Source: an uncultured Dialister sp. (lineage in GTDB: Bacteria > Bacillota > Negativicutes > Veillonellales > Dialisteraceae). From it: a stretch of 64,000 bases of DNA. Below the pieces are notes generated by a model. It made no database searches, was not told the DNA's origin, and saw only the letters and a list, made by a program, of their open reading frames with translations. The DNA is taken from the NCBI GenBank assembly GCA_902462205.1, contig CABQAR010000009.1, positions 1-64,000 on the forward strand, in the 5' to 3' direction. The translations under genes were made by a program, and so were the position numbers. Each line of letters begins with the position of its first letter. Position 1 is the stretch's first letter. Below, one piece after another: positions 41,608-50,310 of the stretch.

Positions 41608-42476
41608 ACACAAAAGGCGGTTTAGCAAAAAGAAACACGGAAGTTACAGATCAGAAGAAAGGCGGTTCTCTGCAGGGATTAATCCGGGCGATGGAGCCAG
41701 AAATCAAGAAGGCTCTTCCGTCTGTCATTACACCGGAACGCTTTACAAGAATGGTATTCACGGCGCTTTCGAACAATCCAAAGCTAAAGGAATGTACCCC
41801 GACAAGTTTCCTCGGAGCAATGATGCAAGCAGCACAGCTCGGATTAGAACCGAATACACCTATAGGGCAGGCATACTTGGTTCCGTATAGAAATAAAGGG
41901 AAATTAGAATGCCAGTTCCAGCTTGGTTACAAGGGCGGAATTGATCTTGCATACCGCTCTGGAGAAATCAAAGATATTCAGGCGCACGAGGTATACGAGA
42001 ATGACACATTTGAATATGAATTCGGTCTTGAACCCAAGCTGAAGCATATTCCGGCTACTCATGACAGGGGTAATGTGATCATGTATTACGCCGTATTCCA
42101 TATGGTGAATGGCGGTTATGGATTCGAAGTGATGAGCCGCGAGGATATTATCAATCACGCACAGAAAACAAGCCAGTCTTTTAATATTCCGTATTCTCCC
42201 TGGTCCAAATATTTTGATGAGATGGCCAAGAAAACAGTCATTAAAAAGATGCTGAAGTACGCTCCGATTAAGACGGACTTTGTCAGGGCGTTAGCAGCTG
42301 ATGAAACAATTAAATCAGATATTTCAGAAAACATGGCAGATCTTCCCGATGAGACGGTCACTATTGATGCTGAAAATGAACATAATGAACAATCGCCAGA
42401 GGTATATGAAGAAGAAATACCGATGCCTGGAGATACTTATATCGATCCCGATACCGGTGAAGTGAAGAATGCGTAG
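41604..42476 (+). CDS. recT: RecT family single-strand annealing protein
   Basis: A 290-residue RecT protein. The core has IKKALPSVITPERFTRMVF, CTPTSFLGAMMQAAQLGLEP and QFQLGYKGGIDLAYRSGEI, all family hallmarks. It anneals complementary single strands made by the YqaJ nuclease. The C-terminal tail is acidic, as in RecT proteins. Start at 41604 follows GTGGAGGAAA. Confidence 0.95.
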   Translation: MNTKGGLAKRNTEVTDQKKGGSLQGLIRAMEPEIKKALPSVITPERFTRMVFTALSNNPKLKECTPTSFLGAMMQAAQLGLEPNTPIGQAYLVPYRNKGKLECQFQLGYKGGIDLAYRSGEIKDIQAHEVYENDTFEYEFGLEPKLKHIPATHDRGNVIMYYAVFHMVNGGYGFEVMSREDIINHAQKTSQSFNIPYSPWSKYFDEMAKKTVIKKMLKYAPIKTDFVRALAADETIKSDISENMADLPDETVTIDAENEHNEQSPEVYEEEIPMPGDTYIDPDTGEVKNA

Positions 42477-42511
42477 GAATATGATCACGATTCATCAAAG
42501 GCGGTGATAGG

Positions 42512-43087
42512 ATGGCAAGGCCGCTCAAACAGGGGTTAGATTACTTTCCCCTGGATGTCGGCTTTTTACGAGATATGAAAGTGCGCCGGATAATCAAGTC
42601 ATGCGGTGCGTCCTCAATATCAATACTAATTTGGCTGCTGTGTAGCTGCTATCGCGACGAGGGGTACTACATTCAGTGGACAGAGGATATGCCTTTCATG
42701 GTGGCGGATGAGATTGGCGTCACGGAAGGATGTGTAGACGAGGTTGTGAAAAGGGCTTTGCAGGTTGGGTTCTTTGATGCAGGCATGAAGGAAAAGTATG
42801 GAATTCTGACTTCCGCGGGATTGCAAAAAAGATTTTTAGAAGTAACTTCTCGCAGAAAAGCAGCATTTCTCCGTAGGGATTTTGCACTCATATCAGTAAA
42901 TGACGACAATAACTCAATTAATGTAGACAATAACTCAATTAATGTAGACAGAAGTACACAAAGTAAAGTAAAGAAAAGTAAAGAAAAGAAGAGTAAAGAA
43001 GAAAACGCAGCGGTGGGAAGTCCAGATGAATGGAAGCATGTTCCTTCCGGTGAAGGGTTTTGGGATTATAAAAGAGGAGGATCGTAA
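42512..43087 (+). CDS. Phage replication protein, DUF4373 (Lin1244-type) N-terminal domain
   Basis: A 191-residue protein. Residues 1-115 match the DUF4373/Lin1244 N-terminal domain: ARPLKQGLDYFPLDVGFL, then ILIWLLCSCYRDEGYY. Residues 130-150 hold two copies of NNSINVD, and a Lys/Ser/Glu-rich linker follows. Such proteins are replication initiators or primosome parts next to DnaC-like loaders. The stop shares one base with the loader start. GGCGGTGATAGG precedes the start. Confidence 0.82.
   Translation: MARPLKQGLDYFPLDVGFLRDMKVRRIIKSCGASSISILIWLLCSCYRDEGYYIQWTEDMPFMVADEIGVTEGCVDEVVKRALQVGFFDAGMKEKYGILTSAGLQKRFLEVTSRRKAAFLRRDFALISVNDDNNSINVDNNSINVDRSTQSKVKKSKEKKSKEENAAVGSPDEWKHVPSGEGFWDYKRGGS
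42905..43010 (+). other. Tandem 21-bp repeats and purine tract: candidate phage origin
   Basis: The unit GACAATAACTCAATTAATGTA occurs twice in tandem (42905-42925 and 42926-42946), followed by about 50 bases of almost pure A/G on the + strand. It lies inside the replication gene, as the lambda origin does inside gene O. The same sequence also encodes a low-complexity linker, so the origin reading is inference. Confidence 0.4.
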
Positions 43088-43791
43088 TGGAAGTCCAGAA
43101 ATATTTAAACTCTATTCTGATAGACGTCCATAATCGTAGCGATGAATTCAAGGCAGAAGCGGAAAAAGAGAAGGCAGCTCTTATTGCAGAACGTAAGAAG
43201 AAAAGACTGGAGAACTCAGGGATTCCAAAGCGTTTCCGTGACTGTACTCTTGAAGAGGTTTATAAAAGAGGGGTTCCGAGGCATTTAATTGAGAACTTCG
43301 CAGTTTCTAAAGGATACGCGCAAGAGTTAAAAGAAATGAGACGTCATGGAAGCGGACTGATTTATTCCGGTAGTGTGGGGCAGCTAAAGACGACACTTGC
43401 CTGTGCTGTCGGATTACATGCGTTAAATAGTGGATATTCTGTATTATTTATTTCGATGCCGGAACTGATGGATAGGGCAATGGACATGCTTCGCAGCGGA
43501 GATCCTGTCTCACAGCGGAATTTTATGGATAAGCTCATGCAGCGTGATTTCTTAATTCTTGATGATCTGGGGATGGAATATAAAAATGAATGGCTGATGA
43601 ACAAAGTGGACGGAATCATCACTTACAGATATAACGAGCAAAAGCCAATAATCATAACAACAAATCTTTTACCTGAAGATATGCAGAAGCTGTATAAGCT
43701 CAGAATCATCGATAGGCTGCGGAATACATGCACTGTTTTAACAGCTTCAGGTTCGTCCGTGAGGGGATGCGGAGAAAGGATTGAAAAATAG
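43087..43791 (+). CDS. DnaC-like replicative helicase loader
   Basis: A 234-residue AAA+ ATPase of the DnaC/IstB type. An N-terminal helical part (about 1-65) precedes the ATPase. The P-loop region reads GSVGQLKTTLA, where the usual last Gly before Lys is Leu. Walker B is FLILDDLGMEY, and the arginine/sensor region LRIIDRLRNTC follows near residue 210. It would load the host DnaB on the phage origin. It sits directly downstream of the DUF4373 protein. Confidence 0.87.
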   Translation: MEVQKYLNSILIDVHNRSDEFKAEAEKEKAALIAERKKKRLENSGIPKRFRDCTLEEVYKRGVPRHLIENFAVSKGYAQELKEMRRHGSGLIYSGSVGQLKTTLACAVGLHALNSGYSVLFISMPELMDRAMDMLRSGDPVSQRNFMDKLMQRDFLILDDLGMEYKNEWLMNKVDGIITYRYNEQKPIIITTNLLPEDMQKLYKLRIIDRLRNTCTVLTASGSSVRGCGERIEK

Positions 43792-43792
43792 G

Positions 43793-44164
43793 ATGAAACT
43801 TATAATCAAAGGATGGCTGCCGAGTATGAACGACCTGATAGCTGCAAACAGGTCAAATAAGTATGCCGGTGCTGAGTTAAAGAAAAAAACGCAGAATGCA
43901 ATCAAATCGAGCTTATATCGTCAGGCTCGCGGAGTTCAATTTGATAAAAAAGTCAACGTAAAAATTCATTTTTACGAACCGGATCGGCGGCGTGATGAAG
44001 ATAACGTTCTATCTGGAATGAAATTTATTCTTGATGCGTTGCAGGAAATGAATGTCATAAAAAACGACAATCAGCGTTGGCTGCACATAAGCGATAATCA
44101 GGTTTTCGTTGATCCTAAAAATCCGAGAATTGAAATTGATTTAGAAGAAATAGGTGGTGAATGA
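43793..44164 (+). CDS. rusA: RusA family Holliday-junction resolvase
   Basis: A 123-residue RusA-like nuclease. The acidic site residues are in DRRRDEDNVLSGMKFILDAL and in IKNDNQR; the pattern D-x-D-N with a later Asp is typical. RusA cuts four-way junctions made in replication and recombination. The ATG at 43793 is preferred to the TTG at 43781, which lies too close to the GGAGAAAGG site. It follows the helicase loader. Confidence 0.87.
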   Translation: MKLIIKGWLPSMNDLIAANRSNKYAGAELKKKTQNAIKSSLYRQARGVQFDKKVNVKIHFYEPDRRRDEDNVLSGMKFILDALQEMNVIKNDNQRWLHISDNQVFVDPKNPRIEIDLEEIGGE

Positions 44165-44167
44165 AGC

Positions 44168-44650
44168 ATGAAAATACTTGATGCATGCTGCGGAGGGAAG
44201 ATGTTTTGGTACAAAAAAGACCTTCCATTTGTTGTATACCAAGACATTCGTACAGAAAGAAAAGAATATTCCGGCGGGAGAATAATAACAATACAACCGG
44301 ATAAGATTGGAGACGTCACGAAAATGGACTATGAAGACGAAACATTCGACATGGTTATATTCGATCCGCCTCACCTGATTCATGTAGGAGAGAACTCATG
44401 GCTGAATATAAAATACGGGCATCTACCGACAGACTACAAAGAATTCATGAAAAAAGCATTTGAAGAATGCTTCAGAGTATTGAAAGAAAACGGAACACTT
44501 GTGTTTAAATGGTCAGAAAATCAGATCACTTTTAAAGAAATAGTAAAACTATCAAGATACATTCCGTTAATTGGAGACAAAAGAAGCCAAACGAGATGGA
44601 CTGTATTTGTTAAAAACTCATTTTTAAAACGGGAACGAAAGGACAGCTGA
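44168..44650 (+). CDS. Phage class I methyltransferase, probably DNA-directed
   Basis: A 160-residue SAM-dependent methyltransferase-like protein. The SAM-binding motif is LDACCGGKMFW near residue 4, FDMVIFDPPHL near 60 gives the DPP-x catalytic site, and a short KENGTLVFKWSENQ strand region follows. The DPPH motif suggests an amino-methyltransferase acting on DNA, with no restriction partner, as in phages that modify their own genome. It is short for such enzymes and lacks an obvious target-recognition domain. Confidence 0.75.
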   Translation: MKILDACCGGKMFWYKKDLPFVVYQDIRTERKEYSGGRIITIQPDKIGDVTKMDYEDETFDMVIFDPPHLIHVGENSWLNIKYGHLPTDYKEFMKKAFEECFRVLKENGTLVFKWSENQITFKEIVKLSRYIPLIGDKRSQTRWTVFVKNSFLKRERKDS

Positions 44651-44725
44651 AATGACAGAGCAGGAAGAGTTAAAAGGTAGAGAATTCATTTATTGTAAAT
44701 TGGCGTAGACCAACCGAGGTGGAGC

Positions 44726-44824
44726 ATGATAATAGGTTTTGTTATCGGAATGTTTATCGGTTCATTCATCGGTGTGCTCGTAATGTCTTTATGTGTGATT
44801 TCTGGGAGGAACGAACGTGACTGA
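44726..44824 (+). CDS. DUF3789-type tiny membrane protein
   Basis: A 32-residue, almost entirely hydrophobic protein, MIIGFVIGMFIGSFIGVLVM then CVISGRNERD, matching the DUF3789 pattern of single-helix phage membrane proteins. GAGGTGGAGC precedes the ATG. It overlaps the GTG of the next gene by eight bases. Confidence 0.7.
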   Translation: MIIGFVIGMFIGSFIGVLVMSLCVISGRNERD

Positions 44825-45275
44825 ATGTGAAATAGAAATGTTTTTCGAAGAAATTCGACGCTGCAGGTATCACATAGATTCACTTAATCAACTCAAGATT
44901 CAATATGAAATGGATTTATTTTCATTAAAAGGCATCAGATACGATAAGGAACCAGTAGATGGTGGAATATTGTCAGATGTATCTGATATTGTGATTGAGT
45001 TTGAAAATAAGATGAAAAAATCCGAAGAAATCCGGATTAATGAGCTTAATAGATACGGTGATTTATGTGGGAAAGCATTTGTGATGATCGGAGTAATTAA
45101 TAATCCTCGTTCAAAAGCAATCATGATTGACAGGTATTTTATGAATTATTCGTGGAATAAAATTTCGCGGAAAAATCACTATGATAAAAGTACGTGCTAC
45201 CGAATAAGGGACAAGTCGATCAAAGAAATTTATGAAAAAACAAATGTTGCGACTAAATGCGACTTTGAAAAGTGA
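44817..45275 (+). CDS. DUF1492/ArpU-like phage transcription regulator
   Basis: A 152-residue helical protein. N-terminal helices around LNQLKIQYEMDLFSLKGIRY, then a sigma-70 region-4-like C-terminal part with SKAIMIDRYFMNYSWNKISR and NHYDKSTCYRIRDKSIKEIY. This architecture belongs to DUF1492/ArpU/RinA-like proteins that turn on late phage genes. The start is GTG at 44817 with GGGAGG ahead. It is the last early gene, right before a terminator and the terminase genes. Confidence 0.82.
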   Translation: MTECEIEMFFEEIRRCRYHIDSLNQLKIQYEMDLFSLKGIRYDKEPVDGGILSDVSDIVIEFENKMKKSEEIRINELNRYGDLCGKAFVMIGVINNPRSKAIMIDRYFMNYSWNKISRKNHYDKSTCYRIRDKSIKEIYEKTNVATKCDFEK

Positions 45276-45324
45276 TATTATGATAGTGTAAAAGTAGGGG
45301 AAATCATTCTAACCTCCTTATTTA

Positions 45325-45362
45325 GAAAATCACGTACTTAAGGCCATGGGTACGTGATTTTC
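45325..45362 (+). terminator. Terminator separating early and late genes
   Basis: GAAAATCACGTAC pairs with GTACGTGATTTTC around a 12-base loop, followed by GTTTGTCTTTTTA. A candidate control point for late transcription. Confidence 0.85.
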
Positions 45363-45398
45363 GTTTGTCTTTTTAGTTGCGTGAAGGGTGGTGATGTT

Positions 45399-45791
45399 GT
45401 GCTGACGGAACAGAGAAAACAGTTTATCTTAGAATATTTGAAGTTGCATTGCAAAAATCAGACGCAGGCGGCGATTAATGCTGGGTACAGTCCGAAGACG
45501 GCAGCGCAACAATCGTCCGACATTCTGAAAAAACCTGAAGTTATCGAGTTTTTGAAAGAACAAAAAAGTAAGCTTGAAGCGGATTTGCGGGAGGAATTTA
45601 TTTTTGCGGCTTCAGATGCGTTCAAAGTGATGAAAGCTATTATGAATAACCCTACCGCGGCGGATAGAGATAGGCTTGCCGCTGCAAGAGATTTTCTCGA
45701 TCGTGCCGGATTTAAACCGATTGATAAGCAGGAAATATCCGGAGAGGTCGGTATCGCGTTGGTAGTTGATGATGAAGTCGCGCACGATTAA
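45399..45791 (+). CDS. Terminase small subunit
   Basis: A 130-residue Terminase_2-type protein. LTEQRKQFILEYLKLHCKNQ and TQAAINAGYSPKTAAQQSS form the DNA-binding helix-turn-helix. It recognises phage DNA at the packaging start. The start is GTG at 45399 with AAGGGTGGTG ahead; an earlier start in the hairpin is unlikely. It overlaps the large subunit. Confidence 0.87.
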   Translation: MLTEQRKQFILEYLKLHCKNQTQAAINAGYSPKTAAQQSSDILKKPEVIEFLKEQKSKLEADLREEFIFAASDAFKVMKAIMNNPTAADRDRLAAARDFLDRAGFKPIDKQEISGEVGIALVVDDEVAHD

Positions 45792-47130
45792 TTTGATTGA
45801 AGATGTGATTCATCCGACGGCGAAACAACGGGAGTTTATGCGGACAGTTAAAGATAATACGTATATTCTGTACGGCGGTGCTGCAGGGGGCGGGAAATCG
45901 TATATCTTGCGGTGGGAACTGGTTTATCTTTTAATTGGCTGGTACAAGCATCTGAAATTAAAAGGTATACGCGTCGGGCTGTTTTGTGAAGATTATCCGT
46001 CTCTTAGGGACCGGCAGCTATCAAAGATACAGATGGAGTTTCCTCCGTGGCTGGGCAGTTATAAAGAAGCAACTCATGAATTTACGCTGAATCCGGCGTT
46101 CGGCAGCGGTGTAATCTGCTTTCGTAATCTGGACAATCCATCTAAGTATTTGTCTTCTGAATTTGCGGCAATTGCAATTGACGAGTTGACGCTGAATGAG
46201 CAGACTGTTTTTGATTTTCTGCGTATGAGGCTCCGCTGGGTAGGCGTTGAGGATCCTAAGTTGATTGCCGGGACAAATCCGGGCGGCAAAGGTCATATGT
46301 GGGTCAGGAACCTGTTCATTGATAGAAATATACCGCCGGAAATGAAGGATTTTGCTGATAAAATTGCTTTCGTACAGGCGCGAATAGATGATAACCCGTA
46401 CTTACCGGCGGGATACGGCGAAGCGCTTGATACGCTGCCGGATAAGCTTAGGAAAGCATATCGGGAGGGCGACTGGAATATATTCGAGGGACAGGTTTTT
46501 GAAGAATTCCGGACGGATATCCACGTGGTTGAACCGTTTGAAATTCCGCAAAGCTGGCAGCGCGGCAGGTCAATGGACTGGGGCTACAGCAAGCCGTACG
46601 CGATTTATGATTACGCTGTCGATTATGACGGCATTGTGTATGTGATTGGCGAATGGTACGGCTGCAAGCCGGGGACAGTCAACACCGGTACGCAGGAAAC
46701 GGCGCGAGAAGTGGCGCAGAAAATTAAACACTTGGGCGGTGAACTTGGCATTGCTGATCCGGCAATCTGGCAAAAAACGGGACATGACGGACCGTCGATT
46801 GCTGAAGTGTTTTCTGCGGAAGGCGTGCCGTGGTATCCGGCGGATAATGACAGATTAGCGGGGAAAATGCAGGTACATTTGCGGCTTAAAGAACGGAAAT
46901 TGAAAATATTCGAGACGTGCTATCACTTAATTCGAACGCTGCCGGCGCTGACATATGACAAGCACAAAGTGGAAGATGTGGACACGCAGCAAGAAGATCA
47001 TGCATATGACAGCTTGCGGTATTTCTTAATGAGCCGACCGCTCCAGCCGATGAAAGAAGAAAAGCCATTCAATGACGGATATAAATATATTGACAGTGAT
47101 AATGATGAGGTGACTGCATGGGGCGTGTAA
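45769..47130 (+). CDS. Terminase large subunit
   Basis: A 453-residue packaging motor. The ATPase domain carries the Walker A GGAAGGGKS near residue 37, a Walker B region AAIAIDELTLNEQ near 140 and a C-motif-like AGTNPG. The nuclease half (about 260-430) has RSMDWGYSKPYA and a closing QEDHAYDSLRYFL, with the metal-binding Asp residues. It drives DNA into capsids and cuts it, by the headful or site-specific way. It overlaps the small subunit by 23 bases. Confidence 0.93.
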   Translation: MMKSRTINLIEDVIHPTAKQREFMRTVKDNTYILYGGAAGGGKSYILRWELVYLLIGWYKHLKLKGIRVGLFCEDYPSLRDRQLSKIQMEFPPWLGSYKEATHEFTLNPAFGSGVICFRNLDNPSKYLSSEFAAIAIDELTLNEQTVFDFLRMRLRWVGVEDPKLIAGTNPGGKGHMWVRNLFIDRNIPPEMKDFADKIAFVQARIDDNPYLPAGYGEALDTLPDKLRKAYREGDWNIFEGQVFEEFRTDIHVVEPFEIPQSWQRGRSMDWGYSKPYAIYDYAVDYDGIVYVIGEWYGCKPGTVNTGTQETAREVAQKIKHLGGELGIADPAIWQKTGHDGPSIAEVFSAEGVPWYPADNDRLAGKMQVHLRLKERKLKIFETCYHLIRTLPALTYDKHKVEDVDTQQEDHAYDSLRYFLMSRPLQPMKEEKPFNDGYKYIDSDNDEVTAWGV

Positions 47131-47321
47131 TGAGCGATAAAGCGCTTAGAGATTATGCATACAGAGTACTGAAATCAGAGTACGGAGAACGCATAGAGAA
47201 CGGGATTTTGATCCCGGCAAAAATGAGTGATGAGAAAATAGCGGCTTTTGCGGCACAGATGCCGGAATGGCAGCTGCAGCAGATGTACGAAATGATGTAC
47301 GGGGGTGAAATTGTCGAATGA
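47130..47321 (+). CDS. Hypothetical protein between terminase and portal
   Basis: A 63-residue acidic helical protein (MSDKALRDYAYRVLKSEYGE, then EWQLQQMYEMMYGGEIVE) with no family recognised. The ATG at 47130 shares a base with the terminase stop; an in-frame ATG at 47118 is also possible. It ends four bases into the portal gene. Confidence 0.65.
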   Translation: MSDKALRDYAYRVLKSEYGERIENGILIPAKMSDEKIAAFAAQMPEWQLQQMYEMMYGGEIVE

Positions 47322-49273
47322 GTTTTGATTTATCCGAAGCGCGCAGTAATGTAAAAAAGGCATTGCAGCTGACAAGTGAATGGCGCAAAAACGCAAAGGA
47401 AGATTATGATTTTGTTAAAGGGAAACAATGGACAGACGCCGATTTAAACATTATGAGAAAGAAATCACGTCCTGCAATTACTGTTAATCGTATCAGACCG
47501 GTTATTAATCTTCTATGCGGATATGCAGCACAAAATGAAACGGAGCCTGATTTTTTGCCGCGCAGTGAAGAAGATGACCGCATAAGCCGGGTTGCGAAGG
47601 GAATCACGAAATACACATTTGATAAAACTGATTATCAACGGGTTAAGAAGAAAGCATTTAAAGATGCAGTTATATGCGGTGCGGGTAATTATTGGATTAC
47701 ATATGATTTTGATTACAGTAGGATGGACGGGCGAATACAGATTAAGAATGTGAGTCCGTTTGATGTGTTTGTAGATCCCGAATGCAAAGAAGATGATTTG
47801 TCGGACGCTTTTTATTGCGGGCGGTATTCGTGGGAAAATCCGGAGAAACTGAAACGGATTTATTCGGATAAAGCGGATGAAATTTCAATGCTTGCGCACA
47901 AGTATGATGACAGTGAATTAGAAACGGTCAATATGGAACCGCTTTGGTATTCACGAGATTTGAAAAAGCTTCGTGTCGTGCAATATTGGTACAAAGAATA
48001 TACAAGTAAGAAAGTATTTTCAGCAAATGGAATCATTGTTGATGAATCACAGCCGGATTTGTATTCGGCTTTTTTGATGACAGGAGAAGAGCCGGAAGAA
48101 ATTCCGATTACAAAAATTCGTTATGCAACATTTTGTGGTGAAGTTTTGCTTGAAGAAGGAGAAAGTCCGTATAAACATGGTAAATTTCCGCTTGTTCGTC
48201 AGTATTGCTATGTATCCGGTTACGGCGAAGATTCCGATGACGGAATGGAGCCGGCGGGAATCGTTCGCGATTTGAAAGATGCGCAGCGGGAACTTAACAA
48301 GAACCGCAGTCAGCGCATGCATATTGTCAATCAACAATCGCTTGGCGTGCGCTTCTGGTCGGGGCCGCAGCTTGATCAGAAAGAGAAAAAGGAAATCAGG
48401 GAGCTTTCGACTACACCGGGGGCGAATATTTTCTTAAAGCCGGGCGTAACATTCACTGATGGACTTCCGGCGGCGCAGTCGGTTGGGAATATTGATCTGG
48501 AAAATCAATCAAGCAGTGATTTTTATACGATTTCCGGGGTTACACCCGAAAGTCTTTCGGGTAGTATCGGCGCTATGAGCGGCAAGGCGATTGATTTGAG
48601 ACAGTCGGTTACAACGGTGCAGACAGCTGAAATATTTGACAAGGCAAAAGCCGCAGAATTGCAGATTGTGCAGCTTTTATGGGGAGATATAAACGCGCCG
48701 GGATTGATTCCGCAGTTTTACAACAAAGATAAAGTTATGCGGATTTTGGGAGAAGACGGGCAGAAAGAATTTGTACAGATACAGCCGGGACTGGGACAAG
48801 CAATGCAGGAATTACAGGCGACTGATGGAAACGGAATGCCGATGACGGATGAAAATGGTGATCCTCTGACAAGGGTACTGTATGATTTATCGGCTTTTGA
48901 TTTTGATATCGTCATTACGACATCGCAAGCAAGCGCTACGGCACGGCGGGCGAATCTGTATCAGCTTCTGGAAGCGAAGAAAGCGGGCGTGGATATTCCG
49001 ATGGATATTATTCTTGATTTTATGGATTTCCCGGAGAAAGAAACAGTCAAAAAGCGTATGCAGGAAGCAAGTGAACAGCCGAAAATGCCGGACTTTAAAG
49101 TCAGCGCAAGCATTGAGGATTTACCGGCGGAAGCGCTTTCTACGGCGCTTCAATCTATCGGCGTGAATATTTCACCGCAGCAGATTATGCAAGAAAGATT
49201 GGCTCTTAAAGGGCGGGCAGCAGTTCCGCCGGTACAGCCGCAAGAATTACAAGCACAGCTATTAGGGCAGTAA
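47318..49273 (+). CDS. Portal protein, P22-like
   Basis: A 651-residue portal of the P22-type family, typical of short-tailed phages. The N-terminal half has KKSRPAITVNRIRPVINLLC and a Glu/Asp-rich region. The SPFDVFVDPECKEDDLSDAF block, PLVRQYCYVSGYGEDSDDG and AQRELNKNRSQRMHIVNQQ follow in order. Twelve copies form the ring at the packaging vertex. It is directly upstream of the scaffold and capsid genes. Confidence 0.92.
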   Translation: MSFDLSEARSNVKKALQLTSEWRKNAKEDYDFVKGKQWTDADLNIMRKKSRPAITVNRIRPVINLLCGYAAQNETEPDFLPRSEEDDRISRVAKGITKYTFDKTDYQRVKKKAFKDAVICGAGNYWITYDFDYSRMDGRIQIKNVSPFDVFVDPECKEDDLSDAFYCGRYSWENPEKLKRIYSDKADEISMLAHKYDDSELETVNMEPLWYSRDLKKLRVVQYWYKEYTSKKVFSANGIIVDESQPDLYSAFLMTGEEPEEIPITKIRYATFCGEVLLEEGESPYKHGKFPLVRQYCYVSGYGEDSDDGMEPAGIVRDLKDAQRELNKNRSQRMHIVNQQSLGVRFWSGPQLDQKEKKEIRELSTTPGANIFLKPGVTFTDGLPAAQSVGNIDLENQSSSDFYTISGVTPESLSGSIGAMSGKAIDLRQSVTTVQTAEIFDKAKAAELQIVQLLWGDINAPGLIPQFYNKDKVMRILGEDGQKEFVQIQPGLGQAMQELQATDGNGMPMTDENGDPLTRVLYDLSAFDFDIVITTSQASATARRANLYQLLEAKKAGVDIPMDIILDFMDFPEKETVKKRMQEASEQPKMPDFKVSASIEDLPAEALSTALQSIGVNISPQQIMQERLALKGRAAVPPVQPQELQAQLLGQ

Positions 49274-49274
49274 T

Positions 49275-49321
49275 GCCTTGATATATCTCGTCCCGAGCAA
49301 TGACGTTAAAAGGCTTTTTTC
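49275..49321 (+). terminator. Possible weak terminator after the portal gene
   Basis: GCCTT (49275-49279) pairs with AAGGC (49310-49314), with CTCG/CGAG inside, and TTTTTTC follows. The stem is short and the loop long, so read-through is likely. Confidence 0.4.
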
Positions 49322-49398
49322 TTTCGTCCGAAAATAGACGGTAAACTACTAAATAATTCGACCGCCGATGTCGTTAAACCGTGCAGAAGGAGATAAAT

Positions 49399-50286
49399 AT
49401 GGAAGATGAAGTATTGAGCATGGAAGACGTAAAGGAGTTGGGATTAGTTGATGAAGATTTGAAAGAAGAAGGTTTGAGCAAAAACGAACCGGAAGTAAAA
49501 GATCCTGAAAACAATGCAGGTGATGGACAGCCCGATGTGGAACTTGAAGATGAACACAAAGAAGTTGAGATTGGATCAAAAGAGCCGGAAGATGACGCGG
49601 GCGGCGATTTGAAGAAAGCACTGGCGGAAGAGCGGGCGCGCCGGAAAGCCGCAGAAGAAGCGGCGAATACTTTGCGTTCTCAGATGAACGCAGCACAAAA
49701 AACAGCGTTATCTCCGGAAGATATGAATAGAATCCGCAGTTATGCGCAGCAGGAAGCCGCTAAGAGGTTAAAAATTGCAGATGTTACTGATTTGATGTTT
49801 ACTGATGCGAAAAAGTATGACGAGCTGTTGCATGAACAGGCAAGAATTGAGTATCAGATGACACGGCAGCAGGAAGAAGCGCAGGAAACTTATCAGCGGA
49901 ATGTGGCGTTTGTGGAAGAGCTTAAAGCCATTCCTGATATCAGCTTAGTGTGGCAAAAGGGCGAGGAAATGCTTAATGGTATGTCACGCAAAGACGCTGC
50001 GCCGATTGATGTGGCATTCTCTCGCATAAATGATGGGCATGGGACAGAAGCGGATTTCAAAACTTTCCGTGAATTTGTTGCAAAAGTACAGGCAGCAATG
50101 GCAACTCCTGCGCAAAATCCGCTTGAAACCGCAAAAACGCTTCCGAAGGCAAGCGCATTAAACGGCGGCGCTCCTGCCGGTGCCAAATTGTCTGATGAAG
50201 AAATTCTTCGATATGTGGAAGAGGGCAGGGAAAATGAGCTTCCGGCAGAGGTAAGAAAGCAATTAGATGATTTGATTGGCGATTGA
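49399..50286 (+). CDS. Scaffold-like protein upstream of the capsid gene
   Basis: A 295-residue, strongly acidic, mostly helical protein. The first 75 residues are Glu/Asp-rich and probably unfolded. Coiled-coil-like helices follow (KKALAEERARRKAAEEAANT, then QQEAAKRLKIAD). The C-terminal part is helical with GNELP-type ends. This profile and its place between portal and capsid fit the scaffolding protein. AGAAGGAGATAA precedes the start at 49399. Confidence 0.8.
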   Translation: MEDEVLSMEDVKELGLVDEDLKEEGLSKNEPEVKDPENNAGDGQPDVELEDEHKEVEIGSKEPEDDAGGDLKKALAEERARRKAAEEAANTLRSQMNAAQKTALSPEDMNRIRSYAQQEAAKRLKIADVTDLMFTDAKKYDELLHEQARIEYQMTRQQEEAQETYQRNVAFVEELKAIPDISLVWQKGEEMLNGMSRKDAAPIDVAFSRINDGHGTEADFKTFREFVAKVQAAMATPAQNPLETAKTLPKASALNGGAPAGAKLSDEEILRYVEEGRENELPAEVRKQLDDLIGD

Positions 50287-50310
50287 TTTAAATGAAAAGG
50301 AGAAAGAAAT

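Noticed and set aside
44652..44708. An 18-codon frame between the methyltransferase and DUF3789 genes
   Set aside because: No ribosome site and no recognisable pattern.
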